Of a stretch of 64,000 nucleotides of DNA, positions 39,999 to 49,659 are shown piece by piece. A program made the position numbers and the translations under genes. Source of the stretch: Kluyveromyces lactis (lineage: Eukaryota; Ascomycota; Saccharomycetes; Saccharomycetales; Saccharomycetaceae); NCBI RefSeq assembly GCF_000002515.2, contig NC_006041.1, positions 930,001 to 994,000 of the forward strand, in the 5' to 3' direction. Within the stretch, counting starts at the first letter, position 1. Each line of letters begins with the position of its first letter. Below the pieces are notes generated by a model. It ran no database searches and was not told the origin of the DNA. It saw only the letters and a list, made by a program, of their open reading frames with translations.

Positions 39999-42900
39999 TT
40001 ATAAATCTGACATCAAGGATGATTGAAGTTCTGAGATTTGCTTGGTGATAGAATGTAGAAGCTGATTTCTATAGACCTCATCTTCCATCATCTTTTGTTT
40101 GTCTGGGGTTGTCGCGATGATCCGAGAATTCATATACTTTGGGTGAGTTAACAAATGTTTCAATACATTTGCCAAATCGTTTCTCTCAGAGCTAGTGTCT
40201 AAACCAGGGAACAACTCTATTATCTCTTCTTCGTCAATGACCTTCAATTTGGAACCATTAACAGACAAATAACGCTGATATTCAAGTTTATCTAGCATTT
40301 TCTGCAAAAGAATTATCTGGGAAGTCTCCTGGATATATGCTTGAGTTATGGACAGTGAGTCAGACGACCAGCCCCCCACAGCAAGATCTATTTGTTTGGA
40401 GAAATATGAAACAAATAGACACACTTCCGAAAGTATTCCAGATCCGAATTTACTTAATAGTTGAAGAATAATCGATATGATGCCATTGGACCATATGTTA
40501 TGCAATCTTGGTGATAATTCTGGGCGAGCCCCAGATTGTTGAATTGACACCGAAATCGGACTTTCCAAGAACACAGAGAAGAGCCCGTTATCTATAATCT
40601 TTTGTGCAACTTCTTCAATTGTGACAAGCTCAGAAATGAATGACAGGGTTAGCTCCGCGAATAAGGGTTCATCATGAGATCTGAAAAGATATGAACTGTA
40701 GTAAAGATTCAAAAGTGATTTTAAGGTTCCAAATTCATTTAGCGAGGATGCCAATACAGCGTTAAAGGATGTCGAAGGGTTCAGTTCTTTGATTTTTGTG
40801 AAAAGGGATAGTAATAGTAACAAATCTTGAATTTTGTCGGCAAGATTTGGCACAATAACTTTTTTACCTTTGTTGGAGGCTATTGTGAATGAGAATAATA
40901 TAGAAGACAAGATCAAATTAACACCTTTTGAAAAAGCTAACTCGAAGACTTCCAATAGACTATCAGAATATCTTTCTGAAAACATAGGGTAAGGTTTTGC
41001 CAAAGTTAACAACATCAAAATCGAACGAAGAATAGGTCTATATTGATTATTCTTATTCGATTGTGCGATATTTCCGAGGTAATCTACCTCTTTAGACTTT
41101 AAAATTGCCAAAAGCTGTGACAATAGAGTTTCAAGCTTATCCTCAGGTATCTTCATAGAAGTTTGTAAGAATGAATACAGTATGTAAAACACCAATTCGA
41201 TTCTTAGGAGGTATATTTCAGAGAAGATAGGTGCCTCCACACCATGCTCAACATTTAGTGCGAGTAGTTGGGTAACAATATCGACATATGAAGCTTGTAA
41301 AGGCTTTGGAGTTTTCTTAATGAATGCGGTCAAAAGAGCTCCCCATGATTTTGCTGCTGAAATTTGGAAAGACACATATTGTAAGTTGATAGAGCTTTTT
41401 ATAACTTGTTCTCTAAACCCTGGAGTGGACCCGTTCCCTCTCCATTTTTCTTCACAACAGAAGAACTGATCAAGAAGTTCAATGTCATATATGTTCGCCT
41501 GGTACGCCTTACCGATTCTATAAAGTGGTGAAATAGCGAATTTTTCTATATCCAGATGAGGCCAAATCTTTTTGAATTCCTCTGCGAGAGTCAAATGAAG
41601 AGTTTTATCATATCCGTCTATAGAAAATATCCTCTTAACGATATCAACAAGTTGGGGTCCATTTAACATGTTTGTTATGGTGGAATCTGAAGGTGAAGAG
41701 GTGAATAGATGAAGGGCAAATATTTCAGCAATCCTCGCTTGAAGACGATAGTGACTGGATAATTTAATCGTCGCCTCAACCGAATCGGGAGCCAACTTGT
41801 CCTCGAACTTTTCTAGCCTTTTGACGAGAAAATCTATAAATTCTTTATCTGCTGTATTATTCCTTGCAGCAGCCCAAGAGTTGAATGCATATGAGATTGC
41901 TTCAAGAAGTCGAGAAGCCACAGATTCCGGGTAGCAATCTAGCTTCAAGACATTTTTCTTAAGGAGAGAAAGAATTGATGTTTCAGAGGCGCTATTCGAT
42001 GGTTCTGATTTTTTTGGGGAAGAGCCAACGGATATGGTTTCGCCAGTAACTAAAAGAATAGAGAAACCATCCTGCTTTCCTTCCATAACGGAAGAAAAGA
42101 ATCTGTATAAACTCTTCAGAAATTGATAATCATCGATTGTACTTGCGAGGTCGTACAAGATCGAATTGAAAATCATCTTGGAGTGTTTTTGGCCCAGATA
42201 CGATAAAAGAGATGGGAAGTTTTCGGCCCAAGGGGCTCTCACAAGGTGCGTCATGAGTTTGATTATTGGATTTCTTAAATCATTGTGTAAGGCGTAAATG
42301 TCAATTAACTTCGGCAAGTTGCCATATATTTGTGATTCCAGAGTGCTGGGAGGTAATTGTAACATTGCACGGACGGAGATTAAAAGGTTTGCTAATTCAT
42401 AAGACTTCAGCAAACATTGGTTGTACTTATTGTAAAAGACTTCATTTCCGATAGAGAGTGCTTCCAATGAGTTGCTGGATAATAGAACATGCAGTATGGA
42501 AGTGACTGTTCTTACATCTGGTGAGTCAGAACTTAAAAAGCGATTCGTTATGTCGTTTGCAGCTGATGATAGGACTTTAGTAATTTTAGTTTCTGGCGGA
42601 TTAGATGGATCGATACCATAAATATTGTAAACGACAGTCGTAAACAAGATGGTTAAGTTTGTTCCTAGCTCATATTTCTCAGCTATGGAACGATAGTTCC
42701 AGTATTGATAACTTTCATAAACATGTATGAAATGCTGAAAGAATTTCGAAAGAATTTCCTTTTTCAGATTTTCTGGGAATTCTGTCTCTAGTGTTAGAGA
42801 TTCTAGAACTAATTGTTGCGCCAATTTGATAATCTTGATTGTTATTGAGTAGTTTCCATTTGGTAATTCCATGGTGCCCAAGACACTAGAAATCAATCCG

Positions 42901-44819
42901 GATTTGCCATACCTATCAAGGAGTTCAGATCTTGCTAAATGCGACCATACGAACTGAGAAAAGTCATCTATGGAACTGATGAGTAGGTTGAGACAATGAT
43001 CAATAACGTCATAGTCTCTTAAATGCAAAGATTGTTCGAAGACTTTGAAAATAACATCAAAAATGTAATCTTCTGTAAGATAGGTAGACATTTGTAGTAG
43101 AATATCGGCCGATTTCTCCACCGAGATACCACTTCCTATAACACTAGAAATTAGATCCAGCATTGATAATATCATTTCCTGAACATCAGAATCTTGAACA
43201 CCAGCAGATGAAGTGGACAGATATCTATCGCATGCATTTTGAAGGACTCTACCCAATAATGACCAACCGTTATATTTATACAAGAACATCACGACGTCAT
43301 CATTAGTTACTGAAGGTAAGATCTTAGCCTTCGTGTCCTTCGGAATTGGTAAGAGAACATTCCCACTAGGTTCCAACGGTACTCGAGCAAAGGTCTCACT
43401 CTTTATGGATATCAAATCTGTTGAGTGTGCATCATCAGCTAAGTCGTACTCTAGACTTCCCAATACAACCTCTTGGACATAGGTGGGAAGTTCCTTCCAC
43501 TCAAAATTTGCAAATTCAGCATTCGCTGAGGTTATGTTTATCATTGGAATGAGTGACTCTTTCAACAGCGGAGCCTTTGTTTTTATCAAGAAGAATTTTT
43601 TCTCAAATTCTTTGTTTGTCAAGAACTTTTCCACATAATGAGTTGGTGCGTTACTGAGGACAGTTTTGATCATTTTGGAAGTCTTTATACTGATTGGAAC
43701 GAAATACAACGAAAAAGTGATGAAGGAAGTCAGTATAGCCGCAAAGAAGGCTTGATCTTTGAATATTTGTGAAACCTTAGAAATCTCTTCGAAAACATTT
43801 TCATTCTCTGCAGTAAGGGCAAACTCTTTGATTAGCTTCGAAATGGGTTGTGAGTTGAAGACTTGCTGCACGAATTCCAGATTATTTTCAGGATCTTCTT
43901 CTAACAGATACGATTTGGAATATAAGATGAAAGACCAGTAGTATACAATAATTGCTGGCGGATCTGTGTTTATTATGAGATCTAGAAGCCTTCTGAAAGT
44001 CGCAGCGTCATTAAAAAAAGACGATTTTACGTCTATCGTGTCTTCGCTTGTATTATATCCTGTCATTATAATAGTATCCATTATCATTAAAGAATTTGCC
44101 ATGTTGTAGATCTCTGATGGGACATCTTTATTATCCTTGAGTATGGCGAAATACTGTGTTTCTTCGAGCAACTCGTACCATTTTGTGATAATTTCCAGAC
44201 CCACTGGTTGATTCAAGCTTACGAATGCGATCAAATTCAATAGATTTGTAATATAAATAAGATCATACGACATTAATGAGCTCTTATAAGAATCATTTTG
44301 CTCTGCTGAGCCGATAAGTGCTACACAGTTCTTGACCAGAAGAATTGCTTCTGATATCATTGTGGACCTATTCTTGTAGACAAGTTGTAACATGGAGCCC
44401 TTTAAAACTGGGAAAGAATCATGATTTAATAAAACGAGGGTTGTATCCAAGACACAGTTTCTTTCATGTAAGATCTGTTTAACGATGGTATCTTTTTCCA
44501 TTGGACAATCTGGGAACCTGGTCCTGGTCTGCGAAATAACTCTCAAACACTCTTTTTGATGTACATTTAACGCAATTGAAAGCTCATTGGCCAATTTTTC
44601 GTCCTCTACCGTCACATTATATGAATAACCCCTCAATTGCAGCTGTTTTCCAACGGAATCAGTGTTTTCAACTGAGGTAAACCTCGAAAGATGAACCAGT
44701 ATCTCTTCGTTGTCCTTCAAGAATTTATCGATTGCCTGGAAAGTAGGCTCATTATGTACCTTATCGTATTCCCCAGAGCGGAGAAACGCACAAATTCCAG
44801 CAAATGATAAAGATGACAT
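39999..44819 (-). CDS. NUP188: Inner-ring nucleoporin Nup188
   Basis: This large helical protein of 1606 residues (S. cerevisiae Nup188: 1655) is a structural part of the nuclear pore inner ring, binding Nic96. The ATG at 44819 (MSSLSFAGICAFLRSGEY) is taken as the start; the frame is open 27 bases more, but only with a TTG. There are no FG repeats, zinc motifs or membrane segments, only alpha-helical repeat (HEAT/ARM-like) sequence throughout, as in the Nup188/Nup192 superhelices. No interruption was seen over 4.8 kb. It corresponds to YML103C, neighbour of CAC2 (YML102W), and here lies within the YMR265-268 series. Only 26 bases separate its stop from that of PRP24. Confidence 0.9.
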   Translation of the reverse strand: MSSLSFAGICAFLRSGEYDKVHNEPTFQAIDKFLKDNEEILVHLSRFTSVENTDSVGKQLQLRGYSYNVTVEDEKLANELSIALNVHQKECLRVISQTRTRFPDCPMEKDTIVKQILHERNCVLDTTLVLLNHDSFPVLKGSMLQLVYKNRSTMISEAILLVKNCVALIGSAEQNDSYKSSLMSYDLIYITNLLNLIAFVSLNQPVGLEIITKWYELLEETQYFAILKDNKDVPSEIYNMANSLMIMDTIIMTGYNTSEDTIDVKSSFFNDAATFRRLLDLIINTDPPAIIVYYWSFILYSKSYLLEEDPENNLEFVQQVFNSQPISKLIKEFALTAENENVFEEISKVSQIFKDQAFFAAILTSFITFSLYFVPISIKTSKMIKTVLSNAPTHYVEKFLTNKEFEKKFFLIKTKAPLLKESLIPMINITSANAEFANFEWKELPTYVQEVVLGSLEYDLADDAHSTDLISIKSETFARVPLEPSGNVLLPIPKDTKAKILPSVTNDDVVMFLYKYNGWSLLGRVLQNACDRYLSTSSAGVQDSDVQEMILSMLDLISSVIGSGISVEKSADILLQMSTYLTEDYIFDVIFKVFEQSLHLRDYDVIDHCLNLLISSIDDFSQFVWSHLARSELLDRYGKSGLISSVLGTMELPNGNYSITIKIIKLAQQLVLESLTLETEFPENLKKEILSKFFQHFIHVYESYQYWNYRSIAEKYELGTNLTILFTTVVYNIYGIDPSNPPETKITKVLSSAANDITNRFLSSDSPDVRTVTSILHVLLSSNSLEALSIGNEVFYNKYNQCLLKSYELANLLISVRAMLQLPPSTLESQIYGNLPKLIDIYALHNDLRNPIIKLMTHLVRAPWAENFPSLLSYLGQKHSKMIFNSILYDLASTIDDYQFLKSLYRFFSSVMEGKQDGFSILLVTGETISVGSSPKKSEPSNSASETSILSLLKKNVLKLDCYPESVASRLLEAISYAFNSWAAARNNTADKEFIDFLVKRLEKFEDKLAPDSVEATIKLSSHYRLQARIAEIFALHLFTSSPSDSTITNMLNGPQLVDIVKRIFSIDGYDKTLHLTLAEEFKKIWPHLDIEKFAISPLYRIGKAYQANIYDIELLDQFFCCEEKWRGNGSTPGFREQVIKSSINLQYVSFQISAAKSWGALLTAFIKKTPKPLQASYVDIVTQLLALNVEHGVEAPIFSEIYLLRIELVFYILYSFLQTSMKIPEDKLETLLSQLLAILKSKEVDYLGNIAQSNKNNQYRPILRSILMLLTLAKPYPMFSERYSDSLLEVFELAFSKGVNLILSSILFSFTIASNKGKKVIVPNLADKIQDLLLLLSLFTKIKELNPSTSFNAVLASSLNEFGTLKSLLNLYYSSYLFRSHDEPLFAELTLSFISELVTIEEVAQKIIDNGLFSVFLESPISVSIQQSGARPELSPRLHNIWSNGIISIILQLLSKFGSGILSEVCLFVSYFSKQIDLAVGGWSSDSLSITQAYIQETSQIILLQKMLDKLEYQRYLSVNGSKLKVIDEEEIIELFPGLDTSSERNDLANVLKHLLTHPKYMNSRIIATTPDKQKMMEDEVYRNQLLHSITKQISELQSSLMSDL

Positions 44820-45073
44820 GCTGCACGGTACACCTGGCCAGCGCAATAGCCTTTAGTTGACGTGAATCTGTACCACTGTCTCATCGTCTTAATTGTTAGA
44901 TCGAATAGTTTCATTAAATATAGTTTTGTTTACATTAAAATTTTGCACTACATATGAGAGAGGGTAACATCAAAATATTGGACATGTATATCATAAAGGC
45001 ATAATAAGAGGAGATGAGCTGTGCCAGGTTAACCTAACCGAAGAAGCTTACTGACCACTGACTGCTTTTAAGT

Positions 45074-45967
45074 TCATACATAGTACCATTTGTCCACTTC
45101 TTGTGGGATTGGTGTGTCATTTTGTTGATTAGGTTCAACTCTTATGTGAGTTCCCGCTCTGACAATGGAGGGAATCTCGGCCTCTGATCCATCTGCTTTA
45201 ATTTCTCCCCTAACTAGAGCATTCCAGGCTTCGTGACATTCTTGTACCGTAGAAAGTGTAGATGCTTGGTCCTGGTACTCACCTTCGAATGCAAACACAT
45301 TAGGTTGTTTCCCAGCAGGAATCTTGTAATCTCTGAACCATGTTCTAGTTGCATCCAAGAGACCAGGCATAACAGTGTCTACATCTGCCAACTTGTTCAA
45401 TTTTATAGCAATGGGATCTTCAATGTCGATACAAATGACTTTCCAATCGAGTTCTCCATCGTCAATGAGGGCTAATGACCCTAGAAGCTTTACTTTTTTG
45501 ATATCTCCCATTTTGGCGATGCTGGAACCAATTTCACAACAGTCCAATGGGTCATTATCACCCTTGAAACCGGGCAATACTTCAATAAGTGGCTGTTCCC
45601 ATGTCTGTGGGATAGCCCCATAGTTATGAATGTATCCATGGTAAGGGAAAATGTTATTGACAAATCGTGGCTTGCCTTTCTTTATGTCCTGTGTGATGGG
45701 GTTAAATGGTTCGGTCTTACTGATTTCAAACTTCCCATTACTCCAACGTGGAACCTCTACGATCATGTTACATGTTTTGGCATCAACATCTAAGTCTAAT
45801 GGCACATCGTGGAAATAGGACCCAATTTCACCGTTTGGCAGCTGCAAGTACTGTTTAAAAGACGATGAGTATTTGCTTCCAACCAAAACGTTGTGGTAGT
45901 TTCTAGCATGTAAATGGTTGCCAATCAACCTCAAATGTTGCGAAGCCCTTCTCATATCTCTAGACAT
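45074..45967 (-). CDS. PPA2: Mitochondrial inorganic pyrophosphatase
   Basis: The ATG at 45967 gives 297 residues (S. cerevisiae Ppa2: 310). The enzyme hydrolyses pyrophosphate in the mitochondrial matrix. The N-terminus (MSRDMRRASQHLRLIGNHLHARNYH in two steps) is Arg/His-rich, as in a presequence. The family I core includes HDVPLDLD, VEVPRWSNGKFEISK, RFVNNIFPYHGYIHNYGAIPQTWE, the metal-binding signature GDNDPLDCCEIG and the late KWYYV end typical of yeast pyrophosphatases. An alternative start is the Met at 45955. It is the equivalent of YMR267W and precedes the equivalent of YMR266W, in the S. cerevisiae order. Confidence 0.95.
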   Translation of the reverse strand: MSRDMRRASQHLRLIGNHLHARNYHNVLVGSKYSSSFKQYLQLPNGEIGSYFHDVPLDLDVDAKTCNMIVEVPRWSNGKFEISKTEPFNPITQDIKKGKPRFVNNIFPYHGYIHNYGAIPQTWEQPLIEVLPGFKGDNDPLDCCEIGSSIAKMGDIKKVKLLGSLALIDDGELDWKVICIDIEDPIAIKLNKLADVDTVMPGLLDATRTWFRDYKIPAGKQPNVFAFEGEYQDQASTLSTVQECHEAWNALVRGEIKADGSEAEIPSIVRAGTHIRVEPNQQNDTPIPQEVDKWYYV

Positions 45968-46183
45968 CAATTCCCACACAGCAACTATGGAATGAATCCT
46001 TTCTGTGGGATACCCAGACTCGACTGGACCACGATTCCTTAGTGTTTGGTTGTAATTCGGTAAGCTTGAAATTTAATAGACAAATTATTATTTAATCAGT
46101 GATTAGTGGAAATATTACAAAAAGATAAATTAAAAGCTTACACAACATGGTAAGAGAAAATGGCTTAGATTGGATCTTGACGA

Positions 46184-48910
46184 TTATTCCTCTCTCTGAA
46201 GATTATCTTCATCTTGTTCGTCAAACGGATTAGATACAACTTGCATTTGAGAATCATTGTAAGAAGGTGGAGCAGTTTCCCACTCAATAGAGCCAGATTC
46301 TGTGAAACGAGCACCTTCATCAGAAATTTCAACGACACCAGCTAAATCAGCAATCTGAACTGTAGAGAATCCATATGGATCACGAGGAATCCATAGGAAT
46401 GGACATTTAGCTGAGACTGTTGGGAAATCGTATGCATGCTTGATTTCTTTTTCATCGGTTATTTCTGTTGGATCTGGTAGATTGTAGATCTCGGGCAATC
46501 TTGTTTTCACAGCCTTGTAAGAATAGTAGATGTGAGGGAGTAAGAACCTTTTCCAGAATGGAGCTGGTGGCACTGGAGTCATGTCACCGTCTGCTAGCAA
46601 TGGAACTGTGTTCAAAGTGTTTTCATTATCGGTATCAAAGACACCAGTTTGGATTTCGTAAGTGTTGTCACTCAGAATGGATGTAGTTCTTTGGTCGAAT
46701 TGTGACGAGGAACGAGGATGGTACTTCTTGATTTGGAATGGTGGCAATTCCTTGATTTCATCCTTTTCTGGTTCAACGAAATCTCTGATGTAAGATGGTG
46801 TGTTTGATTTACCATCCAATGCCTTCATTGTATCAACAGGTTCAAAGGCCATTAAATGGTCAAATGCTGAATTGAAGTTTAGATGAACGAAAACAGTGAC
46901 ACCTAGACAAATGGCTTGTAGCACGATTGGACCCCAACCTTTACCAACAACAAAGAGACCCAACAAACAAATTTGTCCCAAGTACAAACCGACCATTGTT
47001 TGGAACAAAGCCCTTGGGTAATGGATTCCACGGGAATCTGGAGATTCCTGGAACACATACGTCAAATTGTAAAGGTAAGCAACGTATAATAGGAAGAATG
47101 CAACACATGCAAACAGCAAGATCAATGGAGAGATGATCGCGTAGGAGAAAGTGATAACAGCCAAGTTAGTGTAAACAGGGAATGTAGTACCCCACGCCAT
47201 TGAGGATAGTGAAGTGAATCTAGCGTACTTTTTTCTTGCAGTAGAATCAAGGAACATCCCCAACACGAAGAACAAGATCAAAGGCACGATTTGCAGCAAG
47301 GCACCTGATGAGATGGATAAACCTTGTAGAATGATGTAACCGACGTAGAAATTGGAACTCTTAGGTAAATTCTCAGCCAACAAGTTCATCGCGGAAGTTG
47401 GCTCTTCGACGATGGCAGTAACAGTAGAAGTAGCAGAGGAGGCCAACGTGGTAACTAAGAACACTTGGATAACTTGGAATGCGAAATAAGCTTGTTGAGT
47501 GAAATATTCAACATGCTGGTAAGAAGGTGCGCCAGCGATTAAGGCCATCTTTCTAATGAAGATAGGCAACAGCATCATTAACACGGCCAACGCGATGGTT
47601 GGAGCCAAACTGGTTATGATACCAAGCAATTGATCTGGCATGTTGTAGATAAATTTCAACCATGGTAATTTGTTAGTCAAGTAGGTGATATTGGAGACCA
47701 TACCGACAAATGCAACGGGGAAAGCCCACAAGATGACCAAGGCAACAATGGCAGCAATACTACCGAATTTTCTAACCAATCTTTCCAACCAGAACATTCT
47801 CAAGTTGAACCATTGAACGTCTGTAGGCGAGATACCGACGTACGCTGGAGTCAATGACAATGGTGAATGGTGACTAACCATTTGGACCGCTTTCTGAGCA
47901 TCGTACTGAGTATTGAATTCGACAAAGACGGAATTCATTGGTTTTTCTTCCATATGTTTGTTTTGCAACTCTTGAATCTTTGCATTTAGTTCAGGCAACT
48001 TCTCCTTTGCATAGTTGATAGTATCCACTTTCTTACCAATAACAGGTTTCAACCTATGAGAAGGTCTTTTCTTCTCTGGCACGTATTGAGTAATATCGTT
48101 AGCAATCTTACTTGGATCGGCACCACCTTTCTTCTTCTTTTCCTTGCTAATGGCTTTAACTGCCATCTTCAAGTAAGAGGTCTCAGCAGCTTCCAACTTG
48201 AGAGCCAAAGCATCTCTCTCTTTAACCAATTTACTCAATTGCTTCGCACTTCTAGCGATCCAAATGTTCTTAGTATGTTCAAACAACTTGGCGAATTCAG
48301 TTTCAGACAAGTACTGATCCGGAACAGATTGGAACAACACGGTCCTTGAGGATAACTTCTTAGCGTAACGTGGAGATGCAAGGATACTGTGTCTCAACGA
48401 GTTGTAAAGGGTCAATTCCCTATAGATGACGAACAAGAACCCCCAATAGAATATCCAGCCACAAAACACGTGACCGTAATATCTTCCCTTCTCCGTAACG
48501 TTGGAGTAAGCCAACATATCGAAACCTTTCTTAGCAACACCATTGACTGCGTTGATAGGGAGCAACACGGGGAACATATACAGCATTGAAAAACCACAGT
48601 AAGCAGAAATAATGAAAAGGTATCTGATAAAGAAATACCCATCGAGCCCGGCTTGTTGAATGATAAAATTATCCGATTTCTTCAACAAAGGAACAATCCA
48701 TTGCCAAATACCACTGGGCAAAGGCTGAGGCTTTTTCTCATCATTAATCAAATCAAAGGATGACTTAGGTTGGTAGATACGCTTGATCTTGAGTCTTAAA
48801 AGGATAAAAGAGATGAAAAACACAGCGAAAACAACAATGTTAAACACCAAAGACGTCACAACTTGGGACGTCGAGGTGTTCCTCGTATCATCATCATCAG
48901 AGGAAGCCAT
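46184..48910 (-). CDS. RSN1: Rsn1, OSCA/TMEM63-type membrane protein
   Basis: This 908-residue polytopic protein (S. cerevisiae Rsn1: 953) belongs to the OSCA/TMEM63/CSC1 family of mechanically or osmotically gated cation channels; in yeast overexpression rescues sro7 sodium sensitivity. The N-terminal membrane segment is at about residues 18-42, and two more lie before residue 175. A cytosolic loop (190-375) has the RRM-like domain (SRTVLFQSVPDQYLSE) and ends NSVFVEFNTQYDAQKAV. The channel core with about eight segments spans 375-690. The C-terminal tail includes a PFWKRFLLPHIYYSYK amphipathic stretch and an acidic end. It equals YMR266W and is adjacent to PPA2. Confidence 0.92.
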   Translation of the reverse strand: MASSDDDDTRNTSTSQVVTSLVFNIVVFAVFFISFILLRLKIKRIYQPKSSFDLINDEKKPQPLPSGIWQWIVPLLKKSDNFIIQQAGLDGYFFIRYLFIISAYCGFSMLYMFPVLLPINAVNGVAKKGFDMLAYSNVTEKGRYYGHVFCGWIFYWGFLFVIYRELTLYNSLRHSILASPRYAKKLSSRTVLFQSVPDQYLSETEFAKLFEHTKNIWIARSAKQLSKLVKERDALALKLEAAETSYLKMAVKAISKEKKKKGGADPSKIANDITQYVPEKKRPSHRLKPVIGKKVDTINYAKEKLPELNAKIQELQNKHMEEKPMNSVFVEFNTQYDAQKAVQMVSHHSPLSLTPAYVGISPTDVQWFNLRMFWLERLVRKFGSIAAIVALVILWAFPVAFVGMVSNITYLTNKLPWLKFIYNMPDQLLGIITSLAPTIALAVLMMLLPIFIRKMALIAGAPSYQHVEYFTQQAYFAFQVIQVFLVTTLASSATSTVTAIVEEPTSAMNLLAENLPKSSNFYVGYIILQGLSISSGALLQIVPLILFFVLGMFLDSTARKKYARFTSLSSMAWGTTFPVYTNLAVITFSYAIISPLILLFACVAFFLLYVAYLYNLTYVFQESPDSRGIHYPRALFQTMVGLYLGQICLLGLFVVGKGWGPIVLQAICLGVTVFVHLNFNSAFDHLMAFEPVDTMKALDGKSNTPSYIRDFVEPEKDEIKELPPFQIKKYHPRSSSQFDQRTTSILSDNTYEIQTGVFDTDNENTLNTVPLLADGDMTPVPPAPFWKRFLLPHIYYSYKAVKTRLPEIYNLPDPTEITDEKEIKHAYDFPTVSAKCPFLWIPRDPYGFSTVQIADLAGVVEISDEGARFTESGSIEWETAPPSYNDSQMQVVSNPFDEQDEDNLQREE

Positions 48911-49498
48911 TGTGCTCGTGTTTGTTCCTTAGATCCTGGGAACAGAGCAAGATCGTGCACGTATAATACAATACACTAATACCAATGACGAACCTAAACG
49001 TATCTTAGATCTGAATCAAAAAAACTTTTCACAAATCAGGCTTATATAAGGTCATTTGGTACTTGATAATTAGTATCTAATTATTATGTGAATAATGAAA
49101 CTAGAGGCAGAGAAACACGGAAAGAGCTAGGGCGAGAGAAAGAAAGAAAAGTGTGTTCGCCAGAACAACGCACAGAAAGGATACACATTTCACGGTACTA
49201 TATTCCACGTTAAGATTCCGTGCTGATTTCAGAACCTAAAACAGAAACTTGTTCGAGCCTTTTTACTTTTCGGCCAGAGAACAAAGCACAGACCAGGCCG
49301 GTTGTCTGTATGAAACAATTTTTCACTGTGATGAGGTGAAAAAGAAAAAGAATACAGTGCGATACGGAATCTCTAGTCGGGTTCTCGAGGCTGCTTTCGC
49401 GGCCCTAAACATTCTGGGTGTACGTTATCATCAGTGCGATGCGGATAGTGCGAAGGGCAGTGCAACGGAACTGGCCAGTGCTTTTGGTAGTCAATATC

Positions 49499-49505
49499 CG
49501 GGTAA
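49499..49505. promoter_or_regulatory. Reb1-type site
   Basis: CGGGTAA (complement TTACCCG) matches the Reb1 core exactly, 155 bases before the ATG of the first HAD gene. Reb1 sites keep promoters nucleosome-free in S. cerevisiae; use here is inferred. Confidence 0.5.
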
Positions 49506-49601
49506 CAATCATGAAATAAATTCAATCTCATCTCTCTTTTGAAGAAATGATTCAGTAGTACTTCGGTGTAGATATGACACAAGTGTGGTGTTAATTGGTG
49601 T

Positions 49602-49626
49602 GGTCTGGTACCGTAGGTACCAGACC
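49602..49626. repeat. Perfect 11-base inverted repeat, 3-base spacer
   Basis: GGTCTGGTACC, GTA, GGTACCAGACC: eleven pairs closed by three bases, ending 33 bases before the HAD gene ATG. It could fold as an mRNA leader hairpin or be a dimeric protein site. Confidence 0.97.
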
Positions 49627-49659
49627 TTAGTTGCAAGGTCAAGTTTCTCCAATTTTTTG

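Larger units (their letters stand above)
48911..49659. other. Divergent region RSN1 / first HAD gene
   Basis: 749 bases. Candidate Reb1 site CGGGTAA at 49499-49505 and a 25-base hairpin at 49602-49626. Frames here lack ATG starts. No gene. Confidence 0.45.

Noticed and set aside
49249-49542. 97-codon frame before the first HAD gene
   Set aside because: Starts at TTG, composition not protein-like, lies in promoter DNA with a Reb1-type site.
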